DNA of 64,000 nucleotides from Sphagnum magellanicum (GCA_021904315.1 CM038921.1:11314146-11378145); one strand, 5' to 3'. Positions 1 through 15,263 are shown, numbered from the stretch's first letter. The notes: generated by a model not told the origin, from the sequence alone. Program-made: numbers and translations.

Positions 1-2574
1 GCATGACAATATATCATGAATCGCCGATTATCTTGCGACATCTGGTAATTGGTGCCTTTCTTGGGTCGCTGTTCTGGCACATACTCATTTGGTTCCGGAG
101 CCTCTCTATTGCCCAGAGAAAAGAAGCCAAGGTAGTCTGTTGGATTCTCATTCAGACGGTTTGTGTCTTTCAGAGCTTTGGCAATCATCCCATACATCAT
201 CTCCAGTGTCTTGCGATGCCACAGACAAATATCTTGACCTGAAGTGCTTGTTGGTGACCCATGAGGCCACAAAGGATTCACTATATACACACTGAATGGC
301 TCACCCGCATGAATTTTGCTCACAATCTTGAGTGCAATTTCTAGGGGTATCAGCTGCACAGCCGAATCATCCTTGATGCTTGAATCCCATGCATGAGAAC
401 TTCCCAGAAAATATTGATTCTCAATGTAGAGAAACCGTTTTGCTCGTCGTATTGCTTGGATGTAAGCATCCTGGACACTACGCTCTGTCACATTTCCAGC
501 TGCTTGACGAATGAGGCCTAGCTTTAGAATATCAGCTGGTTCCTGGGGAAACCCAACAACTGAGGTATCATCAATCGAGCGGAACAACTGAACGTTCCAT
601 GCTTCAGTGTCATCTTCATCTGTAACTGCTGATGGTGGACAAAAGATTGCAGTGTCATCAATGGGCACCAAAAACGATAACCTCTCCTCACCAGCTTGCT
701 TCAACCACCGCTGTGTGAAATTGGTATGCACATCCCAAGCTATGGATCCTTCAAGCTTTGAGTAACCATCATGCCAAGGTTCTCGTGGTCCACCCAGCTT
801 CAGACTGGCACCTGGAATACTGCCTTGGCAAAAATCATTTTTGAAAAGAGTAGTGAGGTGCTTGAAGAGCGGGTGCGAGGGTGTATCATACCTACCATCA
901 CAAAGATCTATACCTCCTTGAAATGCAACCAACCGGCGTTGATTTGAATCAGGAACGAGATCTGGGTAATCCATGACCACTACCTTTTGATGATGTGTGA
1001 AGATAAACCCTTCAGCCAACTGGAACTCTTTAGCATCTGGGTTCCGAGGACAGAGTAGAAACTTCACCTTGGTATTCCTGAAATATGCAGCCGTGTCTTC
1101 ATCATGGGAGTGCATTATGCCTGGTCGATGTTTATCTAGGTTATCTGTTTTGTCATCCCAGACAAGACACAATACGCTGACACCCTGATTTGCTTTCCGA
1201 ATCAATAAGCTGCCCAAAGTTTCACCCAAGTTTCCAGGTAGCTCTCTCCCTTCAGGATCCCGAACAAGAGAAATTCGCGCATTGACAGACCAGCCAGCAA
1301 TGTAGATGAAGTGTTTGGCATGGTCGAGAGCCCAGTAGAGATCTTCCCAAGCTTTCCCAGGTTGGTAAAGCTTACCAGTTTCAAGCATGATGTTGGGAGA
1401 GAAAGAATCATCAATGTGTGCATTGTGGTAGGGTGTAACTTTGCATCCCTTTCTCAGGGGAAAGAAGGTATGTGACACACCTTCAAATGCGCCACCTGCC
1501 AAACCTGCATTCCAATACTTGTCCAATTTTGCCGCCTGAAACTGCATGATGAGATGTATCTTTGCTGTTCCCTCATGATCAGCTTCAAGATTGAACCACC
1601 CATCCAGTTTCTCTCCACTGAGGAGGCTCTCAGAGACTGCAACCTTAGCTCTCCCCTTGTACAATACCCCAGAGTGCACAAGCACGTCAATGGATGCAAC
1701 TTCATGTGCACAGAAAACTCTGAAGGACTCATGCCAGCTGACTGTCTTCGCTCTACTTGCAGACAGAGTGCGTGCCACTTTCACTGGCGGTAGCTCCACA
1801 GTAGCAATCACACCCCCTAGATTATTTTGAACAGCCTGCAAAAAAAGAAAAAAGAATGGTGGAATCAAACCCCCTCTCTCTCTCTCGCTCTATACACGAG
1901 CTTCATGTACTAGCTGGTCATAATTTGGGGGAGAGAGAGAAGGGGGGGGCGGGGGGATGCAAAGCAAAAATGGGAAATGGGTGAGATTGAGGTTTCATGT
2001 TTGAGACATAAGGAGCTCTTGGATGATTCCCTTGTGGGAAAATTGTCTAACTTCAACTCCAAGAATAGACTAAAAACAGGGAATTGTTCAACACAGGGAG
2101 TTTTGCAACATTCCTTCCCCGGGAGCCAGCCTCACAGGGAAAGTTCAATTATGCCATCTACAAGGGTACTGTGAACCATTGTCAAAGGCCCAGAAGTTGG
2201 TGATTATTTCCCTGGTTGGAAAGCACCTATTCAAGCGGGAAACCGAATGACATTGATCCCTTTGACATTGGTTCTAAGATGGATTTCTAACAGGGATAAC
2301 TGAGACGCTTTCTCACAGTCAAGCACACAGGGAGTTTTTGTACCAAAACTCCTTGTGAGACCAGAAACCAAACCTGGAGGAACTTGGGAAGACGCGATGT
2401 GTCCATTTCCGCTATGGTGATCTCGAGAACACCGTGCAACAACACTGGGGTTGGTGCTTCAGCTGGCAATGTCCCAATGTGAGGAGCAGCTGCAGTTCCT
2501 GCATGATGAAGATGATGCGGACGGGGCAAACACTTGCAACATGCCCCCATAGATTTCCCATTGCTATTCCCCAT
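1..2574 (-). CDS. PLD: C2-type phospholipase D, 3' end outside window
   Basis: Hydrolyses membrane phospholipids to phosphatidic acid. Exon 1 is 2574-2374 (67 codons, phase 0) and exon 2 is 1835-1 (611 codons in the window, frame open throughout). The intron has GT at 2373-2372 and AG at 1837-1836. The exon 1 end and exon 2 start form a C2 domain (VLLHGVLEITI, then WHESFRVFCAHEV). The catalytic part shows GRYDTP, GGPREPWHD, a complete first HKD motif HHQKVVVMD near residue 347 (about 970-996), the ENQYFLGSS block and the FMIYCH block. The window ends just after the H of the second HKD motif. Plant C2-PLDs run to about 800-870 aa, so roughly 150 residues are missing. The first ATG opens MGNSNGKSMGACCKC, which fits an N-myristoylation site followed by cysteines; this recalls beta/gamma/delta-class PLDs rather than alpha. 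The subclass is not settled. Confidence 0.95.
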
Positions 2575-3610
2575 CGCTCTTATTTTATTGTATTTTTAAA
2601 TCCAGCTGAAGAAAGAAATAAAGAAATAAAAAAAACACAGATCCGAATTCACTCTGCAATTCAAACCACTGCTGAATTTTTTTGTAAACTTCAACTATTC
2701 CCGTCAAGAAAACCTCTTTTTCACGCACTTGAAACAAGCAGATAGATGATGCCTCCTCAGTCCTTCTTCACTACTACTACTGCAAATAAGGGGAAAAAAA
2801 AATGCTGCAACTTCGATTTGCTAAAGAATGAGTATAAGCAAAATGTCATCGAGCAGCAAACCAGGTCTTCTAAATCCGACAGCTGCATGCACACCAACCA
2901 CAAAAATCACGCCAACAACAACGATCACTAGAGCAGCGAGAACGAGAACGGAACACGAAGCAGGGAAGCAAGGGAAGGCAAGTCATCAAGGGCTCAGTCT
3001 GGGCGGGCAGTTTTGACGGGCAGCAATTGGGGGTACGGTGTGCGCCGATGTGACGGCAATTCGGACTCTGTCAGTGTGAACGCCAACTGTTTCCCACATG
3101 CATTGGGCTTTAGGGACTGGAGATGCACGTGTCAGTCTGTGATTGATCCACGTGTAGTCAATACGGATCCGGATATGCTTTGTCAGCCCGAAAGCAGCTC
3201 CGTTAACGGTTATATGGTTTTTGGAGTTTGTCCTATGCCCTGATTGCTTTTTTATTATTTATTTATTTATTTATATTTTTTTGGGTGACCAATTATTGGA
3301 GGAGTTTCCAAGAAAACGTAAGTCTAATTTTTGGAGAGACCCAAGTCTTTTTTGATTTTTTTAATAAATTTATTTTAACTAGTGGTAACCCTTGCCTGCA
3401 AGGCACAGACGATTTTCAAGTGTGGCACATTTCAAGTGGTCGTAAGGTTATTTCAAACTTGGAACACCCACTAAGTCGGAGCTAAAATAAAAGCCCAGTT
3501 AAAATATGGAGGAAGGAGGCATCCATCCATTCATCCACTCATTCATCCATTCATCCCAAGGTTGAGGGACCCTATAAACCTAATAAGAGACCTTACAAAC
3601 CCAAACCCTC
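2575..3610. other. PLD upstream region
   Basis: No convincing coding sequence. This is the 5' flank of the phospholipase D gene. The part nearest the gene is purine-rich and moderately GC-rich (about 2930-3010). Then come two G-boxes (listed separately), an ATTT-type microsatellite near 3255-3275, and an imperfect CATCCATT repeat at about 3519-3557. Confidence 0.6.
3126..3154. promoter_or_regulatory. Paired G-box / ABRE-like motifs
   Basis: Two CACGTG palindromes lie at 3126-3131 and 3149-3154, 23 bp apart (about two helical turns). The first sits in ACGTGTC, the usual core of an abscisic-acid response element. They are about 550-580 bp upstream of the PLD start codon. G-boxes are bound by bZIP and bHLH factors. 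Control of PLD by abscisic acid or stress is an inference from the motif alone. Confidence 0.4.
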
Positions 3611-4260
3611 CCTTGCTAGTATGCCTTATCTCCAAATTTTTCATCACTCCTTGAAACAAATATTTGCTGGAGAAAGAAAACCCCCAAAAGAAAAAGAAGG
3701 ACGCTCAGAGCAGCCAGAGGGCCCCATTTCTCAGTGTGAAAAAATATGTCTCCACCAACGGACCCCTCCCTGTCCGCCCCCCCCCCAAAGCAACGTCCTT
3801 TAGAGTCGGACGGGCTCGGCACCGAGCACACGGCAATATTGTTTATTCTCTGTCCAATGGTCTCTCGCCTCGTCACCCACCGGTTTCCCCCCTAACGGTC
3901 CATCCCACCCCATGTGTAACTTCCCAGCTCACCACTTTTACCCCAACACGATACTTACCCTTAAAAAACATCATTCCACCCGTCCGATTCCCGATCCAAC
4001 GCTCCTAACTCACTTTATCACATCTTTATTCCTCTCCCCCCCAGGGTAACTTAAAGTAACTTAAAGTAAGATAAAGACACACAGACTGACAGACTAATAG
4101 ACGGTGGTGACGACGTGATCGATGGCTGGCGTGTGTCTCTCCGCCACCACGACCCGCAGCGCCAAAATTATACAGAGGCCGATTCTGCCATAGAAAATGC
4201 AGAGGCCGGTTCTGCCATAGAATGCTTTTGCAGCAGAATTGTCGTGTCACAGACAGACAA
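3611..4260. other. GC-rich block of unknown nature
   Basis: A block clearly richer in G and C than the AT-rich DNA to its right. It has a C-run at about 3777-3788, pyrimidine-rich stretches, a doubled AACTTAAAGT motif near 4049-4070 and a 27-bp tandem duplication at 4173-4222. Open frames here have no recognisable domain and look compositional. It could be the remains of a promoter and first exon, or of an LTR. I cannot decide. Confidence 0.4.
4173..4222. repeat. 27-bp tandem duplication
   Basis: Two copies of a unit containing CAGAGGCCG and TTCTGCCATAGAA, starting at 4173 and 4200 and differing at one position in that core. No coding meaning is seen. Confidence 0.75.
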
Positions 4261-5385
4261 GTGAATTTACATATAAGATTATGTTTTTCTTTATTTTTTT
4301 TCTTTTGAGAATAATTTTCTGAGTTAGTTTCTTAGTGACCTATGTTACACATGGCGTGTTTTTTTCACCCAATTTTGTGATATCGAAAATTTTGGCTAAT
4401 TTTCTTTAAAATTAGCAAAACTAATCAATTTCCCACTAGAAAAAACAAAATTTTCAAAAAAAAGTATTAATCTCCTATTTCTGTCCAGAAAATGAAAAAA
4501 AATTTGTTGAAAAAAAATCACCCATTGCTAATTTGCTAAACCTATATTTTCAATAACAATTTCAGCAAAAAGTGCCAATAAATGTTAGTTGTAGCTAGGT
4601 AAGGTAAATAGGTCAGAAATTCATATTTAGCATTGAGTTTTACAATTTCTAAAATTTCATTTTTTGGAAAACATTTCCAAATCTTTTGGCAAGCTGAGTG
4701 AAATTGTACAAGGTTTTTTGAAACAATTAAAAGAAAGACATCCACTTTTGGAATGTTTTGTATAATTCATTTTCCTCTTTTGCTGATGAAGTTGTTTATC
4801 TGTTTGCAATAATAGTACAACTTTCAATGAAATACCATTAAAAAATCATTTTTATTTTCTTTTCTAGTTTTTTGTATGCTAACATTGGCAAGTTCTTTTG
4901 ACATTTTTCACTTCATTTAATTCACACCTATTGCATTTCTATATATATTTATTTATTATTATTATTATTATTATTTCTTTGCAAACCTTTTGTCAAGTTT
5001 TTGAAAAGTGTTTTTGAGGATTCATATTTTTGAAGCTTTGAAATATTAAACCATTTGCAATTATCAAAATGGCAGTTAGCAAATAACAAAAAGGATTGAT
5101 TCCATGTTTCACTGAATGGACAAGAAAAGAAAATGATGAAACCCTGGCAAACTCCATTACCCAAAGCACCCAGCAAAGGGTGGGGGGAAAAGAAGGAACA
5201 AAGAGAGAGGACCCCAAGTCCAAGCCAAAAGAATAAAACCCAAAGTGAGTCACAAAAGAGCACCGCAACAAATCGTGTTCTAAAGCCCCCACCATCGCAA
5301 GAAGCATATCAGAAAGAGAAAGAAATGAAAAAGGAGTACACTTAGAAGAGCCCTCACTTGCAACAACATCATGCCTCAAAATAAA
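4261..5385. other. AT-rich spacer
   Basis: AT-rich DNA with long A and T runs and an ATT microsatellite near 4955-4975. A 156-codon minus-strand frame overlaps the tandem repeat to the right but has no recognisable domain. I see no gene. Confidence 0.6.
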
Positions 5386-5640
5386 GATGACCTCAGCTCT
5401 CTGCAAAGCTACCTCAGCTCTTTGCAAAGCTGTTGACATCCTCTGCTTAGAAAAAGCACACAAAATAGATGACCTCAGCTCTCTGCAAAGCTAGCTAGCT
5501 CAGCTCTCTGCAAAGCTGTTGACATCCTCTGCTTAGAAAAAAGCACACAAAATAGATGACCTCAGCTCTCTGCAAAGCTAGCTCAGCTCTAGGCAAAGCT
5601 ATCGACATCCTCTACTTATACAAAGCTCTAGGCATAGCTA
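5386..5640. repeat. Tandem array of 82-87 bp units
   Basis: Three units start at 5386, 5468 and 5555, each opening GATGACCTCAGCTCTCTGC. Each contains an inner duplication of CAGCTCTCTGCAAAGCT; units 1 and 2 end in an A-rich AAGCACACAAAATA block. The third unit is the most diverged and degenerates past about 5640. AGCT-rich subrepeats suggest slippage or unequal exchange. Confidence 0.85.
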
Positions 5641-7860
5641 GAGCACATTCACAGCTCATGTTTAACATTAGGTCTAACTGTGATTGAACTATTTGTTAAG
5701 AGTTCAAGAGCTACAAACACTCTCAAAGGAAGTCCAAGGAAACAAAGTTAAAGCAATTTTGGTTTTACCAAAGAAGATTACACAAGAAGATATTGAAGAT
5801 GATGTTCCAAATTCTAGGAAACAAAGAGACAAGTTATATGCACAAATTATTTTGAACATATCTTTGGTCTCTTGTCTTTGCAACCATGAAGGAACATGGT
5901 GATGCCACAAGAACATTCCAAAGTTTGAGACCTTTAACAAAACCCCAAGAGGAAATAATGGTTCATATGAGAAATTGAGTAAACTCTATGAATGGTTCAC
6001 TTGAAGAAGAAAGAAAAACCACAAGTGAAAGCTATAATAAAAAAAAAGTGATTTATTCTATGGTTACAAAAATATGTTTTTCAATTATTAAAATAGTCAT
6101 GTTAAAAAAATTTAACACAATTTATTTAAACATAATTTAGATAAATTAGGTGTTAAAAAAATATGTGAGCTATTGAATGAGGTCTTTTTGCACTTGTCGG
6201 ACAACCAACGGTTTAAAGGATAGTTAAATGTTGAACACTTGACCATTTAAGGACACCATAAAACAAGGAGGATCAAAAGTGATTTTGCCTCATTGGGACA
6301 TAAGGAATGAACATTTTCTTTTGTCAATTTTTGATGTAGCTAAATTGACGATCTTCCATAAAAAGATTTAGCCAAATTTGATATAAACTATATATGAAAA
6401 GAAAAAAGCTTAAACATATTTTTATATTTTGATTACCTATTTTGAACCATGTATAGAAATCTAGCCACTTTTATTTAAAAAGTTGGCACTTAGAAAAACT
6501 AAAAAATCACTTTTTGGGAGAATTTTGCTAACAAAAAAAAACTACAAGGGGTATATCAAAACAAACACCATGAGAGACCAAATGAATTGTCCTACTAATG
6601 TTTGTGAGGTAAAAGTATTCCAATTATTGGTTTAAATGAAGAGTTATGTTTGTGTCAACTAAAGTTTTTAATGAAAATAGGTTATTATTATTATTTATTA
6701 AAATAAAATGAAAATGTTAAGTTTCATAAATAATAAAGGTTGAAGGGTCTATGAGAATTTAAGTTCAAGTAATGTTTTGCAAAAAAATTTAAAACTTTGA
6801 AAATTAATGATTGGGAGCTTATAAAGGACCAATAATTGGTTTAATGATAGTTGGACCTCGTGATTTATTTTTTTTAAAAGATGATTAAGACCAATTTAGG
6901 TTAATTTATAATCCCCCATTTCATCTATTGAACATGCCAACTTCTTTGTTATTACCTAATCAAATTTCAAGTCTAACCTAAAATATTAATTTAATGTAAA
7001 ATGCAAGTCTAAGAAATCACTTTAGCAAATTAATTATAATTATTTACTTAAATATAAATAGGGTGCTTAAAATTGTGTATAAGAATATACCTACATTATT
7101 TTCAATTTTAATAATTTTATATTTATTTGTTCATAATATATTTTTAAAACATTCACTATGACAAAATTGTGTCCATTGCAACTCATTCAATGCAATTAAA
7201 AAGTGTTTGATAGAACTAGATTACAACTAGACAAACAAGTTACAACAAACATGATTTTCTTATATTTATTTTATATTTCATGCGTTTCATAATATGTACA
7301 AAGAGTATTTTTTTCAAACTCATTACATTCCACCAAAAATGTTTTTGGGTATTCTATAGGCATTAAATTCATCTCATAATTTTTTAAATATTTTTAAAAC
7401 ACATTTAAAATATTTTTGTACAAGTTCATTAAAAAAAATCAATTTCAATTTAATTTACCACTTAACACAATGAAAATTTCAAGTAGATGTTACAATGGAT
7501 GTGCCTTTTTTTGGGCAAAAATGTACTTAATCCAATTCTGATTCAAATAACAAGTTGACTCAATGATTTGATTATTTCAATTTAACAAAAGCTAGTTCCA
7601 AGTTCAGTTTTTCTTTCCAAAATTGAGCCCTTGCAATATGTGTGAACAAAAACTTGATCCAAAACCAACTCAAATCAATATTGGTGTGTACTAGTCAAAA
7701 GGATTTTTCTATGGACAAATTTTTTTGAACAATCATTTTAATTCAATGTTAGTTAATTGTTACAATTCAAGGTTCAATTATTACCAACATGGCAACAAGA
7801 AGGTATGCATATGGCACATAGGTATCTTGTTTTCAACTAATGAATCAATGGGTCAAATCA
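5641..7860. other. AT-rich decayed intergenic DNA
   Basis: No supportable gene. A 72-codon plus-strand frame at 5684-5902 is slightly more complex than its surroundings but gives no secure match. The rest is low-complexity A/T-rich sequence. Confidence 0.6.
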
Positions 7861-8230
7861 TGTAATTGAAAATCGTGGTAATCATAACAAGTTGAGATGA
7901 ATGGTTCAATTGAATTTTATGATATTCAAATTTTAAATTCTTTTAATCCAGCTTGAGGTTTGGGTTCTAGATAAGGACTTTTCAAAGTGAACTATAGTTG
8001 TATCAATTAAGGACAATTTTGCAAAATTGATGAATTTTTTTTTAAAAAACAATAAGAACTTATTAGGTGCTTTCAAAAAGCAATCACTATCTTTACAATC
8101 TGAAATTTGATTTGATTTTTTTGAAATTCAACATATATTTCAAAACCTTAAAATTTCAAGAGTCCTTTGAGAATCTTTTATTACATGTAAATGAGGTATA
8201 CATACATGATATATAAAGAAAAATTGCCAC
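7861..8230 (+). repeat. Dispersed repeat family B, copy 1
   Basis: Aligns by eye with 19071-19440 and 48890-49265, all in the same orientation. Shared landmarks in order: a TGGTAATCA-like block, AAGTTG, a TTCAATTGAATTTT/ATTCAAA block, TTTAATCCA, a GGACTTTTCAAAGTG block, ACAATTTTGCAAA, then a CTTTGA...TAAATGAGGTAT block. Divergence is high, so the family is old. The class is unknown. Confidence 0.6.
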
Positions 8231-8897
8231 ATGTAAAGGACTTTCAAAAGACATGATTTCAAAGTTTATAATCAACACCTTGTGGCAAGCCTCCAAAACA
8301 CCTAATTCCAACCTTGTAAATGCATTGAGCTATAATCAATTCCCCCATTTGTCATTTGTCTTAAAATTGGTTTGATCAACATGCATAAATGTGTCTTTAG
8401 GGTCCAATATGACCAAATCATGATTAAGCAATTCATATATTTTCTTTTTTTAACAGAAAAATACACAAATGAAGCAAAATTAATTGCCCACCAAAATTTC
8501 ACATGGTCATATCATCAATGGGACTTCTCGCGTTTGCAATGAAATAGGTGCGATTGGTTTATTAAACATCACACCTTTTAACAAATGTAATGAACTTTTG
8601 AATTTTATGTTTTATATTTGAAAACATTTCCTTTGACAAAATTTCCCATCTACAATTCCAAGGATCTTACAAAAATGTAAGGTGCTTTTCTTCGAAAAAA
8701 ATGTACTTACATTTTTGTAAGATTCCTAAACTTGAAAATGTTCATTATGTTTTTTTTGGCCTTGGCTAGTCCCTCAAATCCAAAAAGACACTTAATGAGG
8801 TTTTTTACCCTCTACAAACTATGTCCAAAACTTGGTACATAATATGGCTATGAGAAATCACAAGATGGGAACATCAAATCCCAAACCTAACTTGCAT

Positions 8898-9026
8898 GAA
8901 ACCTTATAATTGCCAAGATACAACGAATGAAGCATATGATGAAACCTTATAATTGTCAAGATACAATGAATGAAGCATATGATGAAACCTTATAATTGTC
9001 AAGATACAATGAATGAAGCATATGAT
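8898..9026. repeat. Three tandem copies of a 43-bp unit
   Basis: Units at 8898-8940, 8941-8983 and 8984-9026. Copies 2 and 3 are identical; copy 1 differs at two positions, both C where the others have T. The unit begins GAAACCTTATAATTG and ends GAAGCATATGAT. The near-identity points to a young duplication inside old DNA. Confidence 0.95.
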
Positions 9027-11330
9027 CTCCAATGAAGTGTCATAAAATGAACTTTCTTAGGGTTTGGTTGTTGACATCCATCTAGTTCATGGATAGGCTT
9101 GTTGAAGTCTTTTGGATTAACAAATTTGTATCTCCAAACTTCTTAGTTGTAATCAAAACAACACACTAAACCAAGTTGCAATAATCTACATTAACTAGGT
9201 AGACTCACAACTAATGTGAGACTCTTCTACACTTAAAATGGTTATTTGGTCGTAGCTATGTATTTTGAGTGTATAGAAGCTAATTATGAAATTACACAAT
9301 TACAAGAATTCACTTGATTGAACTTGAATGATTTAATGCAAATGCCCAAACTAATAGAAAGTCCATTTTGTAGGCCAATTCTAGAAAAGTTGTGATCATG
9401 ACACCATAGTCAACTATGTCAATAACATTGCTCTTGGCAATTAGCGAGTGATTTGGTCTAGCCCATTGTTCTTTGTTGAAAGAAGTTTGAAATTCAATAT
9501 CACATGTCTTGTAATATGAGTCTCTACACATAATGGATGTTTCATGGACAATATGGCATCTGTATGATTGGCCCACCACCAAATGAGGTAGGCCGAACAA
9601 GCATCAACTCACCTCATTCTAGTATTGAAGTTTTTGAAATTATTTACATGCCTTACAAAAGGCCTTTGTCCACAATGTGACTTGCTTTGTTGCTATTGCT
9701 TCCAAAGAAAAATAATTAAACTTCAAATTGGGCAACAATAAATGAAGTAGACTCATCCGGTGTTTCTACAATTAGGTTTCTAAACGCTTGATGTTACCAC
9801 AGGGTTACATCTTCTAAACACTTGGTGATGCCATAGAATTACATCACATATGAATGTTTTGTTGGCTTAATTATTTTGTGTTAGAGTACTAATTATGCTT
9901 TCAAAGTTCCCCAAAGATTAACTTGTTATGTTTTCATTCATGCCAATGAAGTCCCCACTGCTAATGCAACTGGTAATTTACATGCAACTTCAAAACTCCC
10001 AAAGCATGGTGCCATGATACATACATTAACTTTATATAAAGATTGCCTCGTTAAGTTTATACATAACAAGCTGTATTCCTTAACATAAAATCAAGAACAC
10101 AATTAAACCAAAATTGCTCAAAAACAGAAGAAATCAAAATGCATAACAATGGAGTAAGTCTTTGAAATATATGGTATATCAAATCATTTTCCTCCCCTAA
10201 TCCTAAAGTTCTTCATCCAGTACTAAGTTACTAGGAGTGTGGTTGGAGATTAGCAATTTCTCACCTTAAAAGTCCAAGCTACCAATCACTGTGTTTTGGG
10301 TTCTGGTAATTTTGACTTGGAATGGACCGTTGTTTGAAAAGTTTACTGGCTTTGCTTGGCCTTCCACAGCTGCCTAAACAAGCCTGAGTAATAGCCACTA
10401 ATGGATTTGGGTAACCAAAATTATATAAGTAGCAAGTGCCAAATTAAAAGACGGGTAAAAAAGAACAAATACTCATTGAGTACTATGTTGACATATGGGT
10501 ACACTACTGTATCAATCACTATTTCAGCATAAGTGTCTTTCGACTTCATTTTCAAGCAGCTGCACTATGAAATCTGACAAGTTGGAAGGCCATCATGCAC
10601 ATAATAGATCAGTCATGTGATCCAGCAAATAATTCTACACAACAACTCAAGCCCATATCACTAGCGAAATTGCCTTTCACATGGACAAATGGCCATGGCT
10701 TCAGCAAAGACCTGTCATCAAAAAGACAAAAAGTATATAGTCCCCTACAGCCAAGGTCAGTCTTTATGTATTATAATAAGACCTTGATAACAGTGTTAAA
10801 AGTAGCAGTTAGGATTACATCCTTTTGACCGAGACCTTGTAGTAGTTCTCCTTCACAAGTATAAGAACGACAAAATACCAAATGGAAAACATGGACAGAA
10901 CAATGCAAATTGACCATAATGTATGACAGTTTTTCCTGAGCTGTAGTGGGAGAGTCAAGTCACTCAGCCAGTAATTCAACAAAACCAGAAAGCTGTCACC
11001 CCAGTGCAGAAAATAGCAAAGCTGAGCGAATCTTATAACCCCGGGATTATGTGAGAAGGATGGACACAGATGAAGGCATTAGGACACTATATCCTCAACC
11101 CCGAGACTGACAAAGACCATGACTACTTAACCTCAAGTACACATCAGCACCCTAAATATATGTTGGAACTTCAAACCATCATTCACTAAGCCAATGACTG
11201 GAGCCAGATTAATGCTTCATTTCTCCACCAATGACCTTTGGGGTGCAACAATCATCATCGCCACCTCCCCTACAAGAACTCAAGTGCAGCACATTGTGCA
11301 TGTCCTGTTATGTTCTGCAACTCGAGCAAC
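9027..11330. other. Intergenic and 3' flank of the E2 gene
   Basis: No supportable gene. AT-rich up to about 10.1 kb, then more complex as it approaches the ubiquitin-conjugating enzyme gene; the last few hundred bases probably include its 3' UTR. The 96-codon minus-strand frame at 9310-9600 has no recognisable domain. Confidence 0.55.
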
Positions 11331-14366
<3,036 letters not shown>

Positions 14367-14640
14367 GTGGGGGCAACGTCCTCCTCCCTCTCTTCCTCCC
14401 TCCTTCCCTCCCTCCCTCCTCCTCCTCCTCCTCGTCCTCCTCCTGAGCCGATCTGCCAGAGACGGGATCAGTGCTCCCCGTCCGTCGCCCACTCTCTTCT
14501 CTGTTGCAAAGATTCTTCTCCCTGCGAAGCTCGCACAACCCCCGCCGCAGCCCCACCCGGCTTTCGTGGCTGCCCGTCCCGACGCCTGCCCGTTCGCCCA
14601 TGACCGACCCCACATCACTTATTATTGGTACTCCTGCTTT
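14367..14640 (-). promoter_or_regulatory. E2 gene leader, pyrimidine/purine-asymmetric
   Basis: Immediately upstream of the E2 start codon the + strand is a CCT/CTCC-rich tract (about 14385-14450), so the transcript leader would be GA-rich (GAGGAGG). It is GC-rich out to about 14630. Such tracts are common in plant 5' leaders and core promoters. Long frames called across it are compositional. Confidence 0.45.
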
Positions 14641-15170
14641 TCAGATCCACTGTCAAGATTTCTGGGGAAAAAAGAAAAAGAAAAAGAAAAAGAACAAGAA
14701 AAAGTAGTTTTATATTATATTATATTATATTATATTGTATCAATAATTTTATATAAAGTATGATGTTTCAAATTCAGGGTGTGTTTTTTTCCCCTTCAAT
14801 TTTGTGATATTAAAAAAAAATTGGCGAATTTATATCCCTAAATTAGAAACTTTGGTTGAATTTACTACACTTAGAAAAAAAAAAAAACAATTCCCAATTT
14901 TTTTTTTGGTCTAAACAAACACAATATTTTTCAGCAAAAAATAGAATTCAGATATTATATTATATTCAGTATATAGCTTTTTTTTGTTAATCAATAGGTG
15001 GTGGTGTTTTCTTCTTTTTATAATTATTTTATTTTTCAAAAGTGACCCCCAAAAATAAGATAAAAATTGCTGAAAGAACAATTTTTTTTCCAACTTTTTT
15101 CTCACTAAATAATAGCCAAAATTTGCCACCACAAAAAAAAAGTTTTGTGGTACAAGCTTCATTCTTAGGG
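14641..15170. other. Microsatellite-rich spacer
   Basis: Contains an AAAAAG-type repeat at about 14666-14703, an ATATT repeat at about 14710-14740, and several long A or T runs. No gene seen. Confidence 0.6.
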
Positions 15171-15263
15171 TTAGTAAACCCTAACTTGTTTTGTACCCCT
15201 AACTTGTTGTACAAAACAAGTTAGGGTCTTGTGACTATCCTAACACAAGTTAGGGTTTACTAA
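15171..15263. repeat. Nested inverted repeats with telobox motifs
   Basis: Outer arms 15171-15189 and 15245-15263 are perfect 19-bp reverse complements. Inner arms 15178-15196 and 15209-15227 are also perfect over 19 bp with a 12-nt loop. The arms share ACCCTAACTTGT, so alternative pairings are possible. AAACCCTAA (telobox) lies in the left arm and its complement in the right. Confidence 0.9.

Noticed and set aside
4993-5463. 156-codon minus-strand frame with a STALQRAEVALQRAEV start
   Set aside because: Its N-terminus is just the AGCT-rich tandem repeat read in frame, and the rest is hydrophobic low-complexity from AT-rich DNA with no domain.
5684-5902. Plus-strand frame slightly reminiscent of a retroelement gag region
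   Set aside because: The resemblance is short and vague, no other retroelement part lies nearby, and no terminal repeats were found.
15171-15263. Interstitial telomere array
   Set aside because: Only isolated CCCTAA units within inverted arms; no head-to-tail TTTAGGG series.
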